From NCBI GenBank assembly GCA_021732805.1, contig JAKFUJ010000183.1:1-10558 (forward strand): 10,558 nt of DNA, given 5' to 3'. Below, piece after piece: positions 1-7,966 of this stretch. Position 1 is the stretch's first letter. Each line of letters begins with the position of its first letter. Under the pieces are notes generated by a model. It made no database searches and had not been told where the DNA came from. It was given only the letters and a program-made list of their open reading frames with translations. Made by a program: the position numbers and the translations under genes. The stretch comes from Betaproteobacteria bacterium. Its GTDB lineage: Bacteria > Pseudomonadota > Gammaproteobacteria > Burkholderiales > SG8-41.

Positions 1-525
1 ATTTCCCGTCGCCGCCTGACGCTGTCGACTTCCGGGCTGGTGCCGGCGATGGATCGTCTGCGGGATGCCTGCCCGGTTGCGCTGGCGGTGTCGTTGCACG
101 CGCCTAACGATGCCTTGCGTAACGAGCTGGTGCCGATCAACCGCAAATACCCGATCCGCGAACTGATGGCCGCCTGCCTGCGTTATATCGAAAAAGCGCC
201 GCGGGATTTCGTGACCTTTGAATACGTGATGCTCTCCGGCGTCAACGACAGTGTGGCGCTGGCACGGGAACTGGTCAAAACGGTGAAACCAGTGCCGTGC
301 AAAATCAATCTGATACCGTTCAATCCGTTTCCGGATTCAGGATACGACCGGTCCGGCATGCCGGCTATAGCGGCTTTTCGCGATGTCCTGGTGCAGGCCG
401 GATTGACGGCGACAGTGCGTAAAACACGCGGCGATACCATTGATGCCGCCTGCGGTCAGCTGGCAGGCAGGGTCCAGGACAAGACACGGCGCGTATTGCG
501 TCGTATGGAGGAAAAACGGGTATGA
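1..525 (+). CDS. rlmN: Dual-specificity 23S rRNA/tRNA adenine-C2 methyltransferase RlmN, 3' part
   Basis: The frame is open from base 1, so the 5' end lies outside the window; 174 C-terminal codons are visible. RlmN is a radical-SAM enzyme that methylates C2 of A2503 in 23S rRNA and of A37 in some tRNAs. The visible part starts with RRRLTLSTSGLVP and continues through SLHAPND, VMLSGVND and KINLIPFNPFP, all typical of the radical-SAM core of this family. Near the end, TRGDTIDAACGQLAG contains the conserved cysteine (codon at 451–453) that matches the methyl-carrying Cys355 of the E. coli enzyme. The CxxxCxxC iron-sulfur cluster motif should lie upstream and cannot be checked. The stop overlaps the pilW start by four bases (ATGA), which suggests translational coupling. 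Identification is secure; the related Cfr resistance enzyme is unlikely given this housekeeping context. Confidence 0.97.
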   Translation: MSRRRLTLSTSGLVPAMDRLRDACPVALAVSLHAPNDALRNELVPINRKYPIRELMAACLRYIEKAPRDFVTFEYVMLSGVNDSVALARELVKTVKPVPCKINLIPFNPFPDSGYDRSGMPAIAAFRDVLVQAGLTATVRKTRGDTIDAACGQLAGRVQDKTRRVLRRMEEKRV

Positions 526-1334
526 CTCGGAAATCGACAGCAGTGCGCAAAGTCGCTCTGGGCGCAATGCTGGCAGCCCTTGTGCATATTTACGGCTGCG
601 CCGGCAGCGGCGGGTTGACGGATTCAGGCATACAGCCGACTACGGATACCTCGGGTAACGAAAGTAACGCCCGTAATCGCGCGCGCATACACACCGAACT
701 TGCCGCAGGGTATTACGATCTCCGCAATCTGGGTGTCGCGCTTGAGGAAGTGAGCATTGCCCAGCAGGCGGATCCAAGTTATCCGACGGTTTATTACGTG
801 GCAGGATTGATCTATGCGGCGCTGAATGATGATCGTCGTGCCGAAGAGAATTTCAGACGCAGCGTGAGCTTGAGTCCGACCGACCCGGATGCCAACAACA
901 ACTATGGAATGTTCCTGTGCCAGCGCAAGCGTGAAGACGAGGGCATCAAATATTTGCTTACCGCAGTGCAGAATCCGTTGTATCAGGGCCGCGAACGTTC
1001 ACTCGTTAATGCCGGCATCTGCTCACGCCTGAAAGGCGACAATTCCGGCGCGCAGAAATTTTTTCAGCAAGCGATAGCGGTGCGTCCCAACCAGCCGCAG
1101 GCTTTGTACCAGCTGGCTGATCTGTCCTTCCTGTCGGGTGATTTTGCCGCTGCCCAGGGTTATCTGCGTCGTCTGGCGCAGGTGACGTCCGGCACGGCTG
1201 AAGTGTTATGGCTGGGCGTGCGCGTGGAGCGCAAATTGGGCAACACGCTGGGTGAGGCCAGTTATACGCAGCAATTGCGCAAGAATTTCCCCGACTCAAA
1301 AGAGGCGGTTGCGCTGCAAGCAGGCCAGTTCTGA
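522..1334 (+). CDS. pilW: Type IV pilus biogenesis/stability lipoprotein PilW (PilF family)
   Basis: A 270-residue predicted lipoprotein made mostly of TPR repeats. Residues 1–25 form a basic-then-hydrophobic signal peptide ending in I-Y-G before Cys26, the likely lipidation site; Tyr at -2 is unusual for a lipobox. The next residue is Ala, not Asp, so outer-membrane sorting is expected. TPR-like helical pairs run from about 54 to 225, clearest at 54–87, 88–121 and 122–155 (for example YYVAGLIYAALNDDRRAEEN). In this family the protein helps the PilQ secretin assemble or stabilises pili. A TPR lipoprotein directly after rlmN and before a RodZ-like gene is the standard pilW/pilF setting. A good Shine-Dalgarno, GGAGG at 507–511, lies 10 bases before the ATG. 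No other pilus gene is in the window, so a pilus role here rests on family and position. Confidence 0.9.
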   Translation: MTRKSTAVRKVALGAMLAALVHIYGCAGSGGLTDSGIQPTTDTSGNESNARNRARIHTELAAGYYDLRNLGVALEEVSIAQQADPSYPTVYYVAGLIYAALNDDRRAEENFRRSVSLSPTDPDANNNYGMFLCQRKREDEGIKYLLTAVQNPLYQGRERSLVNAGICSRLKGDNSGAQKFFQQAIAVRPNQPQALYQLADLSFLSGDFAAAQGYLRRLAQVTSGTAEVLWLGVRVERKLGNTLGEASYTQQLRKNFPDSKEAVALQAGQF

Positions 1335-2200
1335 TGAGCGAGTCTGAGGCAGCGGCCGGGCCTGACATTAATGCGAAGAGTCCGGGACGCGCTCTGTCTG
1401 AAGCGCGGGAGGCACGTAATCTTTCGCTGGCCGAGGTTGCGCAGCAGCTCAAGCTGTCCGCCTCACAGGTTGCAGCGTTGGAAGCTGACGCCTATGATCG
1501 TCTGCCGGGTCCCGTGTTCGTCCGCGGTTTTGTGCGCAACTATGCGCGGCTGATGGAGCTGGATGCGGATGAGCTGGTGGAATCAGTCGGTTTGCCGCAC
1601 GAAACCGTGCAGGCCAGAGCCGCTGTTCCATTTTCCCGTGATATTCCTTTTCCAGAGCAGCGCAAAACACGGTGGATGCCCTATGCCATCGCGCTGCTGG
1701 TCCTCGCCGGTACGGTCGTGGGTTTTGAGTTGTTTTTCTCGATGCCGGATGCAGTGATGGTTTCCACTGTGTCGCCGAATGTGCCGCCAGCACGGGTGGC
1801 GCCACCGGCAATGCCATCAACACCAGCGAAAGCGGTGACGGTCGAATCACCCTCGCAGTCAGCACCATTGCCGCAAAATGAAGTTGTGGCGGCTCCCTTG
1901 TTCGGGGCTGTCATCGTGCAGGTTTCAGAGCCGACGCCGGCTCCAGCTCAGAAAAAGACTGGCATCGCGGAATTGCATTTTGTATTTGAGACGCCATCGT
2001 GGATTGAAGTCAGGGACAGCAATGACCGCATCCTGTTTTCGCAATTGAATCCTGCCGGCACCGAACAACATGTGCAGGGGAGGGCGCCGCTCAGTCTGGT
2101 GGTGGGCAATGCGCAGGGTGTGCGCCTGACCTACAACGGCCAAGCCTTTGACCTGGCGCCGCATACGCGCGTGCAAGTTGCGCGTTTTACACTGGAATAA
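1334..2200 (+). CDS. rodZ: RodZ-like membrane helix-turn-helix protein (HTH + DUF4115)
   Basis: A 288-residue protein with RodZ architecture. Residues about 17–80 are a Cro/C1-type helix-turn-helix (LSEAREARNLSLAEVAQQLK, then ASQVAALEADAYDRLPGPVF and VRGFVRNYARLM). A single membrane helix lies at about 115–137 (MPYAIALLVLAGTVVGFELF). A Pro/Ala/Val-rich linker covers about 148–205. A C-terminal beta domain of DUF4115 type covers about 211–285 (SWIEVRDSNDRILFSQLNPAG). E. coli RodZ links MreB to the elongation machinery through its cytoplasmic HTH and helps set rod shape; in some bacteria relatives also affect pili. The start overlaps the pilW stop by one base (TGATG). Only a weak AGG precedes it, so coupled re-initiation is likely. 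The fold is clear, but whether it serves cell shape, pili or both cannot be told from sequence. Confidence 0.9.
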   Translation: MSESEAAAGPDINAKSPGRALSEAREARNLSLAEVAQQLKLSASQVAALEADAYDRLPGPVFVRGFVRNYARLMELDADELVESVGLPHETVQARAAVPFSRDIPFPEQRKTRWMPYAIALLVLAGTVVGFELFFSMPDAVMVSTVSPNVPPARVAPPAMPSTPAKAVTVESPSQSAPLPQNEVVAAPLFGAVIVQVSEPTPAPAQKKTGIAELHFVFETPSWIEVRDSNDRILFSQLNPAGTEQHVQGRAPLSLVVGNAQGVRLTYNGQAFDLAPHTRVQVARFTLE

Positions 2201-2203
2201 GTC

Positions 2204-3484
2204 ATGACGCAGTGCCTTCCCGATTACGGTCCAAGAATGCGGCGCTACAGCGTTGGCGTAATTGTCGGCGGCGTTGTGGTCGGCGGCGGCTCGCCCATCG
2301 TAGTGCAGTCGATGACCAATACCGATACCGCCGATGTGGCTTCCACCGTGGCCCAGGTTGCAGCGTTAGCCGGGTCGGGGTCGGAACTGGTGCGCATTAC
2401 GGTGAACAATGCCGAAGCTGCGGCCGCAGTGCCGGTGATACGCGAACAACTCGACAAACGCGGGGTCAATGTGCCGCTGGTCGGGGATTTCCATTTCAAC
2501 GGCCACCGCCTGCTGACCCAGCATCCGGCCTGCGCCGAGGCGCTGGCCAAGTTGCGCATCAATCCCGGCAATGTCGGCAAGGGTTCAAAGCGCGACGAAC
2601 AGTTCGCGACGATGATTGAATTCGCCTGCCGGTTCAACAAACCGGTGCGCATCGGCGTCAATTGGGGCAGCCTTGATCAGGAACTGCTGGCACGGCTGAT
2701 GGATGACAACGCGCGGAAGTCGGAACCGCAGGAAGCAACAGTCGTCATGCGCGAAGCGCTGGTGACGTCGGCGCTGGACAGCGCTCGGCAGGCCGAAGCG
2801 TTGGGGCTGGCGCATGATCGCATCCTGTTGTCGTGCAAAGTCAGCGGCGTACAGGATTTGATCGCCGTCTACCGCGATCTGGCATCGCGTTGCGATTATC
2901 CGCTGCATCTGGGATTGACCGAAGCCGGCATGGGATCGAAGGGAATCGTGGCGTCGACGGCTGCGATGGCGGTGCTGCTGCAGGAAGGCATCGGCGACAC
3001 CATCCGCGTATCGCTGACCCCGGCGCCCGGCGGCGACCGCACACGGGAGGTGATCGTTGCCCAGGAAATGCTGCAAACCATGGGTTTGCGCTCGTTTGCG
3101 CCGCTGGTGATTGCCTGCCCAGGCTGCGGCCGCACCACCAGCACGGTATTCCAGGAACTCGCCGACCGCATCCAGGGTTATCTGCGCGCGCAGATGCCGC
3201 AATGGCGCGGCCGTTATCCCGGTGTCGAAGACATGCATGTTGCGGTGATGGGTTGCGTGGTCAACGGCCCCGGCGAAAGCAAGCAGGCCAACATCGGCAT
3301 CAGCCTTCCGGGGTCGGGTGAAAATCCGGTGGCGCCGGTGTTTGTCGACGGCGTCAAGACGGTTACGCTGAAAGGCGACAACATCGCAGAAGAATTCCAG
3401 CGCATTGTCGATCAGTATGTGCGTGATCGTTATGCGTCTGCAGCGGAATCCACGGCCAAACAACCGGCAGGCGTTGCCCGCTAG
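2204..3484 (+). CDS. ispG: 4-hydroxy-3-methylbut-2-en-1-yl diphosphate synthase IspG (GcpE)
   Basis: A 426-residue IspG, the [4Fe-4S] enzyme that reduces methylerythritol cyclodiphosphate to HMBPP in the MEP isoprenoid pathway, in the cytoplasm. The TIM-barrel part opens with GSPIVVQSMTNTDTADV (29–45) and includes PLVGDFHFNGHRLL and RINPGNVGKGSKRDEQF. The cluster ligands are visible as Cys305 and Cys308 in ACPGCGRT and Cys351 in MGCVVNGPGE, with the conserved Glu358. From Cys308 to Cys351 there are 43 residues, against about 32 in E. coli as I recall; the extra lies around 322–342 (RIQGYLRAQMPQWRGRYPGV) and I think it is common in betaproteobacteria. The ATG is 3 bases after the rodZ stop, with GGAA at 2194–2197 as a modest Shine-Dalgarno. 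All key residues are present. Confidence 0.98.
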   Translation: MTQCLPDYGPRMRRYSVGVIVGGVVVGGGSPIVVQSMTNTDTADVASTVAQVAALAGSGSELVRITVNNAEAAAAVPVIREQLDKRGVNVPLVGDFHFNGHRLLTQHPACAEALAKLRINPGNVGKGSKRDEQFATMIEFACRFNKPVRIGVNWGSLDQELLARLMDDNARKSEPQEATVVMREALVTSALDSARQAEALGLAHDRILLSCKVSGVQDLIAVYRDLASRCDYPLHLGLTEAGMGSKGIVASTAAMAVLLQEGIGDTIRVSLTPAPGGDRTREVIVAQEMLQTMGLRSFAPLVIACPGCGRTTSTVFQELADRIQGYLRAQMPQWRGRYPGVEDMHVAVMGCVVNGPGESKQANIGISLPGSGENPVAPVFVDGVKTVTLKGDNIAEEFQRIVDQYVRDRYASAAESTAKQPAGVAR

Positions 3485-3499
3485 ACGCGGCAAAAAAAC

Positions 3500-4771
3500 A
3501 TGGCCAAGACGGTGCAGGGTGTCCGCGGCATGAATGATGTGCTTCCAGCAGAGGCGCATCGCTGGGCATTTTTCGAGGAGACGGTGCGGCGCTGGGCGCA
3601 TGCCTATGGTTATCAGTCGATCCGCATGCCGATACTGGAACGCACGGAACTGTTCGTGCGCTCCATCGGCGAAGTCACTGACATCGTCGAGAAGGAGATG
3701 TACACCTTCAAGGACGAACTCAATGGCGAACAACTGACGCTGCGTCCGGAAGGCACCGCATCCTGCGTGCGTGCGGTCATTGAACATAATCTTCTTTATC
3801 CGGGGCCGCAGCGCCTGTGGTACCAGGGGCCGATGTTTCGCCATGAACGTCCGCAGAAGGGGCGCTACCGGCAATTTCACCAGATCGGCGTCGAAGCGCT
3901 GGGTTTTGCCGGACCGGACATCGATGCCGAACATATTGTGATGTGTGCCCGCTTGTGGCGTGATCTCGGCCTGAAGTACATCCGCCTCGAAATCAATTCA
4001 CTGGGTTCAGCCGATGCGCGGGCGCGTTATCGCACAAAACTGGTGTCGTACCTGGAGCAGCACGCCGGCGAACTCGATGCCGATGCACAGCGCCGCATGC
4101 ACAGCAATCCGCTGCGTGTGCTCGACAGCAAAAATCCGCAGATGCAGGCGCTGGTCGCTGCCGCCCCGAAACTGGCCGATGATCTGGATGAAGTTTCTGC
4201 GCAAGCTTTTACCGCCTTGCAGGCGTCATTGCGCGCAGCGGACATCGAATTCAGCGTCAATCCGCGTCTGGTACGCGGGCTGGACTATTACAATGGCACG
4301 GTTTTCGAATGGATCACCGACCGCCTGGGCGCCCAGGGCACGGTCTGTGCCGGCGGCCGCTACGATGGCCTGATGGAGCAGATCGGCGGCAAACCGGCGC
4401 CGGCCTGCGGTTTTGCCATGGGCGTGGAACGTTTGCTGGCGTTGATTGCCGAAACCGGCGTTGCAATCGCTGAGCAGATACCCGATGTCTACGTGTTGCG
4501 GCAAGGTGAAGCAGCATTGGCATGGGGGGAGCAGGTTGCGGAACAGTTGCGCGACTCCGGTCTGAGCGCGGTTTTGCACTGCGGCGGCGGCAGTTTCAAA
4601 TCACAAATGAAAAGGGCCGATGACAGTGGCGCCCGCTATGCAGTAATCCTCGGCGAGGATGAGGTCGCGGCGACGATGTTGTCAGTGAAGGCGCTGCGCA
4701 TACAAGCGAGGCAGCAGGAACAACGGCGGGTCACGCTGCCGGAAGCATGTGAAATTATAAAATCAAGGTAA
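3500..4771 (+). CDS. hisS: Histidyl-tRNA synthetase
   Basis: A 423-residue class II aminoacyl-tRNA synthetase that charges tRNA-His in the cytoplasm. The N-terminus has VRGMNDVLP (8–16). Motif 2 is PMFRHERPQKGRYRQFHQ (111–128). The histidine-specific segments are LVRGLDYYNGTVFEW (257–271), with its catalytic Arg259, and GGRYDGL (285–291). Motif 3 is GFAMGVERL (304–312). Residues from about 325 form the anticodon-binding domain. Full length, with no missing motif. It starts 15 bases after the ispG stop; the leader has a run of seven A (3492–3498) and only a weak purine match to a Shine-Dalgarno. The ispG–hisS–yfgM–bamB–der order is also found in gammaproteobacteria such as E. coli. The eukaryote-like HisS paralogue HisZ is excluded because the catalytic motifs are intact. 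Confidence 0.98.
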   Translation: MAKTVQGVRGMNDVLPAEAHRWAFFEETVRRWAHAYGYQSIRMPILERTELFVRSIGEVTDIVEKEMYTFKDELNGEQLTLRPEGTASCVRAVIEHNLLYPGPQRLWYQGPMFRHERPQKGRYRQFHQIGVEALGFAGPDIDAEHIVMCARLWRDLGLKYIRLEINSLGSADARARYRTKLVSYLEQHAGELDADAQRRMHSNPLRVLDSKNPQMQALVAAAPKLADDLDEVSAQAFTALQASLRAADIEFSVNPRLVRGLDYYNGTVFEWITDRLGAQGTVCAGGRYDGLMEQIGGKPAPACGFAMGVERLLALIAETGVAIAEQIPDVYVLRQGEAALAWGEQVAEQLRDSGLSAVLHCGGGSFKSQMKRADDSGARYAVILGEDEVAATMLSVKALRIQARQQEQRRVTLPEACEIIKSR

Positions 4772-4775
4772 ATCA

Positions 4776-5411
4776 ATGGCTTACGATTTGGAAGAACAGG
4801 AACAGCTGGCATCAATCAAAAGTTGGTGGGAGCAATACGGCCGATTGCTGATAGTGGCCCTGGTCGGCGGAGCGCTGGTGTTCGGCGGCATCCGCGGCTG
4901 GTACTACTATCGCAACACGCAGGCGGCTTCGGCTGTTGCGCTGTTTGCGCAACTGCAGGGCGCTGAGCGTGCCAGTGATCATAAAAGGGTTCGCGATATT
5001 GCCACCCAGATCGTCGATCGTTACGGTTCCACGCCGTACGCCGGGCAGGCTGCCCTGGCTGCGGCAAAAAGCGCTTTTGATACCGGTGATCTGACAGATG
5101 CCAAAACCCGGTTGCAATGGACCATCGACAATGCAAAAGACGATGAATCCCGTGATGTGGCCCGGCTGCGGCTGGCGCGGGTGTTGATAGACGAGAAAAA
5201 ACCGGATGAGGCCCTGAAGCTGCTTGAGGCGAAACACGGGGAAAGTTTTGATGGCCTGTATGCCGGCGTCAAAGGCGATGTGCTGTATGCGCAGGGCAAG
5301 CGGCAGGAAGCGCGCGCGGCCTATCAGGTGGCGCTGGACAAGAGCGATGCTGCCAGTCCGTTGCGCCAGATCATCCAGCTGAAACTCGACGCTGTGGGTG
5401 ACGCCAAGTGA
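4776..5411 (+). CDS. yfgM: YfgM-type TPR membrane protein (ancillary SecYEG translocon subunit)
   Basis: A 211-residue protein with a short cytoplasmic N-terminus (MAYDLEEQEQLASIKSWWEQ), one membrane helix at about 23–40 (RLLIVALVGGALVFGGIR) and a periplasmic helical domain with TPR-like pairs from about 48 to 207. Typical repeat segments are YAGQAALAAAKSAFDTGDL, RLARVLIDEKKPDEALKLLE and DVLYAQGKRQEARAAYQ. The opening acidic stretch followed by SIKSWWEQYG is characteristic of the YfgM family. In E. coli, YfgM associates with SecYEG and PpiD and helps hand newly exported proteins to periplasmic chaperones. The gene sits in its usual place between hisS and bamB. AAGGT at 4765–4769 is the Shine-Dalgarno and overlaps the end of hisS. 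The function is assigned by family and synteny. Confidence 0.92.
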   Translation: MAYDLEEQEQLASIKSWWEQYGRLLIVALVGGALVFGGIRGWYYYRNTQAASAVALFAQLQGAERASDHKRVRDIATQIVDRYGSTPYAGQAALAAAKSAFDTGDLTDAKTRLQWTIDNAKDDESRDVARLRLARVLIDEKKPDEALKLLEAKHGESFDGLYAGVKGDVLYAQGKRQEARAAYQVALDKSDAASPLRQIIQLKLDAVGDAK

Positions 5412-6577
5412 TGTCCGGAATGCCCAATCGTCTGTTTGTCTTGCTGGCTGCTGCTGCGCTGCTGTCCGGCTGCAAAACGATATCGGATACCTATGACGGC
5501 TGGTTTGGCGCCGCGCCGCGGCAAAAACCTGCAGCGCTGGTGCCATTTACGCCACAGGCGACGATGCGCATTGTCTGGCAATCGGGCGTCGGTGCGGCCG
5601 GACGTGGGGCTTTTTATCCGGCGGTCAACGGCAATACGGTTTATGCCGCAGGGGCATCGGGCCAGATCGCGGGATTTACCGCGAATACCGGCGCCGGCCA
5701 GGTGCGATTTGAGGCAGGCAAGCCGCTGTCGGGCGGCATCGGCGCCGGTGGTGGATTGTTGCTGGCCGGTACATCCGGCGGCGAAGTGCTGGCGTATGAG
5801 GCTTCGGGAAAAGCAGCCTGGAAAACCCAGTTGAGCGGCGAAGTGTTGTCGCCGCCGGTCGCAGCCGATGGTGTGGCCGTCGTACGCACCGGAGATGGCC
5901 GAGTCTACGGTTTGAACGCAGCCGACGGCAAGCAGCGCTGGGTCTATCAGCGCTCGTTGCCGTCACTGGCATTGCGCAGTTATGCCGGTGTTCTGGTTTA
6001 TCGTGGTGCGGTATTCGCGGGTTTTCCCGGCGGGCGTCTGGTGGCGATTGCGCTGGAGAACGGCAATGTCGGCTGGGAGTCCGTGGTGGCGCTGCCCAAG
6101 GGGACCACGGAACTGGAAAGGGTTACCGACATCACCAGTTATCCGGTAGCCGATGGCGCTCAGGTTTGCGCAGTGGCGTTTCAGGGGCGCGTCGCCTGTT
6201 TTGATGCGTTGCGCGGCGAAACCCAATGGGTCCGCGATGCATCAAGCATTGCGGGAATGAGCCTGGATGCTCGGAATGCCTACTTCACCGATGAGCGCAG
6301 CGCCGTGCACGCACTGGATCGCAGTCGCGGCGCCAGTCTGTGGAAGCAGGATAAATTGCAGGGTCGCCTGGCGACCGCACCGCTGGCGATGGGACGTTAC
6401 GTGATCGTTGGCGATTTCGAGGGTTATGTGCATGTGTTGTCGCGCGAAGACGGTGCTTTTGTGGCGCGTATCGCCACTGACGGCAGCGCCATACGTGTGC
6501 CGCCGGTGGCGCTGGACCTGTCCAACTTCCTGGTGCAAACCCGTAACGGCGGCGTTTTCGCGATCAGCATTCAATAA
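5411..6577 (+). CDS. bamB: Outer membrane assembly lipoprotein BamB
   Basis: A 388-residue lipoprotein, counted from the ATG at 5411. A signal peptide with an LLSGC lipobox places the lipidated Cys at residue 21; Lys follows, consistent with the outer membrane. The mature part is a beta-propeller of PQQ-like repeats, each with an aromatic-ended hairpin: GRVYGLNAADGKQRW (163–177), GRLVAIALENGNVGW (208–222), GRVACFDALRGETQW (259–273) and SAVHALDRSRGASLW (297–311). BamB binds BamA in the BAM complex and helps insert outer-membrane beta-barrels. The start is ambiguous: a GTG at 5408 lies directly before the ATG, giving either a 4-base (GTGA) or 1-base (TGATG) overlap with yfgM. GGGTG at 5396–5400 could serve either. 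Both leave the signal peptide intact. A PQQ-dependent dehydrogenase is excluded by size and lipobox. Confidence 0.96.
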   Translation: MSGMPNRLFVLLAAAALLSGCKTISDTYDGWFGAAPRQKPAALVPFTPQATMRIVWQSGVGAAGRGAFYPAVNGNTVYAAGASGQIAGFTANTGAGQVRFEAGKPLSGGIGAGGGLLLAGTSGGEVLAYEASGKAAWKTQLSGEVLSPPVAADGVAVVRTGDGRVYGLNAADGKQRWVYQRSLPSLALRSYAGVLVYRGAVFAGFPGGRLVAIALENGNVGWESVVALPKGTTELERVTDITSYPVADGAQVCAVAFQGRVACFDALRGETQWVRDASSIAGMSLDARNAYFTDERSAVHALDRSRGASLWKQDKLQGRLATAPLAMGRYVIVGDFEGYVHVLSREDGAFVARIATDGSAIRVPPVALDLSNFLVQTRNGGVFAISIQ

Positions 6578-6587
6578 GAATTTTGCC

Positions 6588-6615
6588 GGTCGGGTTCCGT
6601 TCGTGGAACCCGATC
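6588..6615 (+). promoter_or_regulatory. Hairpin in the bamB–der gap, next to the der start
   Basis: A 9-base perfect inverted repeat (6590–6598 TCGGGTTCC pairs with 6605–6613 GGAACCCGA), extended by one G·U and one G-C pair to 6588–6615. The six-base loop GTTCGT can close further with G·U to leave UUCG. No T tract follows, so it is not a standard intrinsic terminator. It ends 10 bases before the der ATG, where no Shine-Dalgarno is visible. It could control der translation, stabilise a processed 3' end after bamB, or separate the two genes. The structure is seen; any role is inference. Confidence 0.55.
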
Positions 6616-6625
6616 AGCTTCACTC

Positions 6626-7966
6626 ATGAAACCCACAGTTGTCATTGTCGGCCGGCCCAACGTCGGAAAATCCACGTTGTTCAACCGTCTCACCCGTAGC
6701 CGTGACGCCATCGTCGCCGATGCGCCGGGGATTACCCGTGACCGCCATTATGGCGAGGGACGCGTGGGCTCAAAACCGTACCTGGTGGTGGATACCGGCG
6801 GTTTCGAACCGGTGACAAAAGATGGCATCTTTCACCAGATGGCGCGCCAGGCGCGGCAGGCGGTGGACGAAGCCGATGTGGTGTTGTTCATTGTGGATGC
6901 GCGTGCGGGACTGACGGGGCAGGATCACGAAGTCGGCGCCGAACTGCGGCGCAGTGGGCGTAAAATCTGGCTGATCGTGAACAAGGCCGAAGGCATGAAC
7001 CATGCAACGGCCGTTGCGGAATTCCATGCGTTGGGAATGGGTGAGCCGCTGGCGATCTCCGCCGAGCACGGTGAGTACATCAGCGATTTGATGGATCTGG
7101 TGCTCGAGGCGTTTCCTGAACCGGAGCGTGAGTCCGAAAGCGCGGCCAAACAGCCGAAGATCGCCATCGTCGGCCGCCCCAATGTCGGCAAATCCACTTT
7201 GGTGAACGCGCTGCTGGGCGAAGAGCGTGTGGTGGTCTTTGACCAGCCGGGTACGACCCGGGATTCCATTTATATCGATTTTGAACGCGCCGGCAAGCGC
7301 TACACACTGATTGATACCGCCGGCATGCGCAAGCGGGGGCAGGTGGACGAAGCCGCCGAGAAATTTTCCGTGATCAAGACCCTGCAGTCGATCGCCGATG
7401 CCAACATCGTGATCCTGGTGCTGGATGCACGGCAGGAAATTGCCGAACAGGATGCGCACATCGCCGGGTTTATTCTCGAGGCCGGGCGGGCGCTGGTGGT
7501 GGCGGTCAACAAATGGGAAGGGCTCAGCGAGACCGATCGCGAGCAGATCAAACGCGATGGTTCGCGCAAGCTGAATTTCCTCAATTTCGCGCGTTTCCAT
7601 TTCATTTCCGCGTTGCAGGGGCAGGGTGTGGGCGAGGTGTTGCGTTCGGTGGATGCGGCTTATGCTGCCGCCATGTCGAAGCTGTCCACGCCCAAGCTGA
7701 CCCGGGTGATGATGCTGGCGGTTCAGCAGCAGCAACCGCCGCGGCACGGGCTGGTCCGCCCCAAGCTGCGTTATGCCCATCAGGGCGGCTCCAATCCGCC
7801 GCGGATCATCATCCACGGCACGGCGGTGGAGCGTGTCCCGGAGAGCTATCGCCGGTATCTGGAACGATTTTTCCGCGACGCGTTCAAACTCACAGGTACG
7901 CCGCTGAAAGTGGAATTCAAAGCGGGACGTAACCCGTATGCCAGAGGTGATGCCAAACGCGGCTGA
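6626..7966 (+). CDS. der: Ribosome assembly GTPase Der (EngA)
   Basis: A 446-residue protein with two tandem GTPase domains and a C-terminal KH-like domain, the arrangement unique to Der/EngA, needed for 50S subunit maturation. Domain 1 shows G1 GRPNVGKS (9–16), the switch I region PGITRDRHYG, G3 DTGG (56–59) and G4 NKAE (119–122). Domain 2 shows G1 GRPNVGKS (183–190), PGTTRDSIY, G3 DTAG (230–233) and G4 NKWE (295–298). The KH-like domain is about 352–438 and includes LRYAHQGGSNPPRIIIHG. All nucleotide-binding motifs are intact and the length is usual. It lies 48 bases after bamB. The last 10 bases before the ATG carry no clear Shine-Dalgarno and abut a hairpin. Confidence 0.98.
   Translation: MKPTVVIVGRPNVGKSTLFNRLTRSRDAIVADAPGITRDRHYGEGRVGSKPYLVVDTGGFEPVTKDGIFHQMARQARQAVDEADVVLFIVDARAGLTGQDHEVGAELRRSGRKIWLIVNKAEGMNHATAVAEFHALGMGEPLAISAEHGEYISDLMDLVLEAFPEPERESESAAKQPKIAIVGRPNVGKSTLVNALLGEERVVVFDQPGTTRDSIYIDFERAGKRYTLIDTAGMRKRGQVDEAAEKFSVIKTLQSIADANIVILVLDARQEIAEQDAHIAGFILEAGRALVVAVNKWEGLSETDREQIKRDGSRKLNFLNFARFHFISALQGQGVGEVLRSVDAAYAAAMSKLSTPKLTRVMMLAVQQQQPPRHGLVRPKLRYAHQGGSNPPRIIIHGTAVERVPESYRRYLERFFRDAFKLTGTPLKVEFKAGRNPYARGDAKRG

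Noticed and set aside
2585..3934. 449-codon open frame on the minus strand across the ispG end and the hisS start
   Set aside because: It lies wholly antisense to two intact essential genes whose catalytic motifs are all present. Long antisense frames are expected opposite G+C-rich coding sequence, and its composition (many His, Arg, Gln) looks like a codon shadow.
4756..4761. TATAAA at the end of hisS as a -10 box for yfgM–bamB
   Set aside because: Good -10 match, but no -35 at 16–18 bases and no extended TG; the A/T-rich bases also encode the normal HisS C-terminus (EIIKSR) and the Shine-Dalgarno region.
4812..5546. 244-codon open frame on the minus strand over yfgM and the bamB start
   Set aside because: It shadows two genes in a conserved operon; no ribosome binding site or domain could be recognised.
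6590..6613. TΨC arm of a tRNA (GGTTC-like sequence)
   Set aside because: Only the arm-like GGGTTCC hairpin exists; there is no acceptor stem, anticodon arm or room for a tRNA in the 48-base gap.
6588..6615. Intrinsic transcription terminator after bamB
   Set aside because: The stem is strong, but no T tract follows on the plus strand, so it is listed as a hairpin of unknown role instead.
6770..7816. 348-codon open frame on the minus strand inside der
   Set aside because: Same reason: antisense to both intact GTPase domains of der, with no recognisable motif in its own translation.
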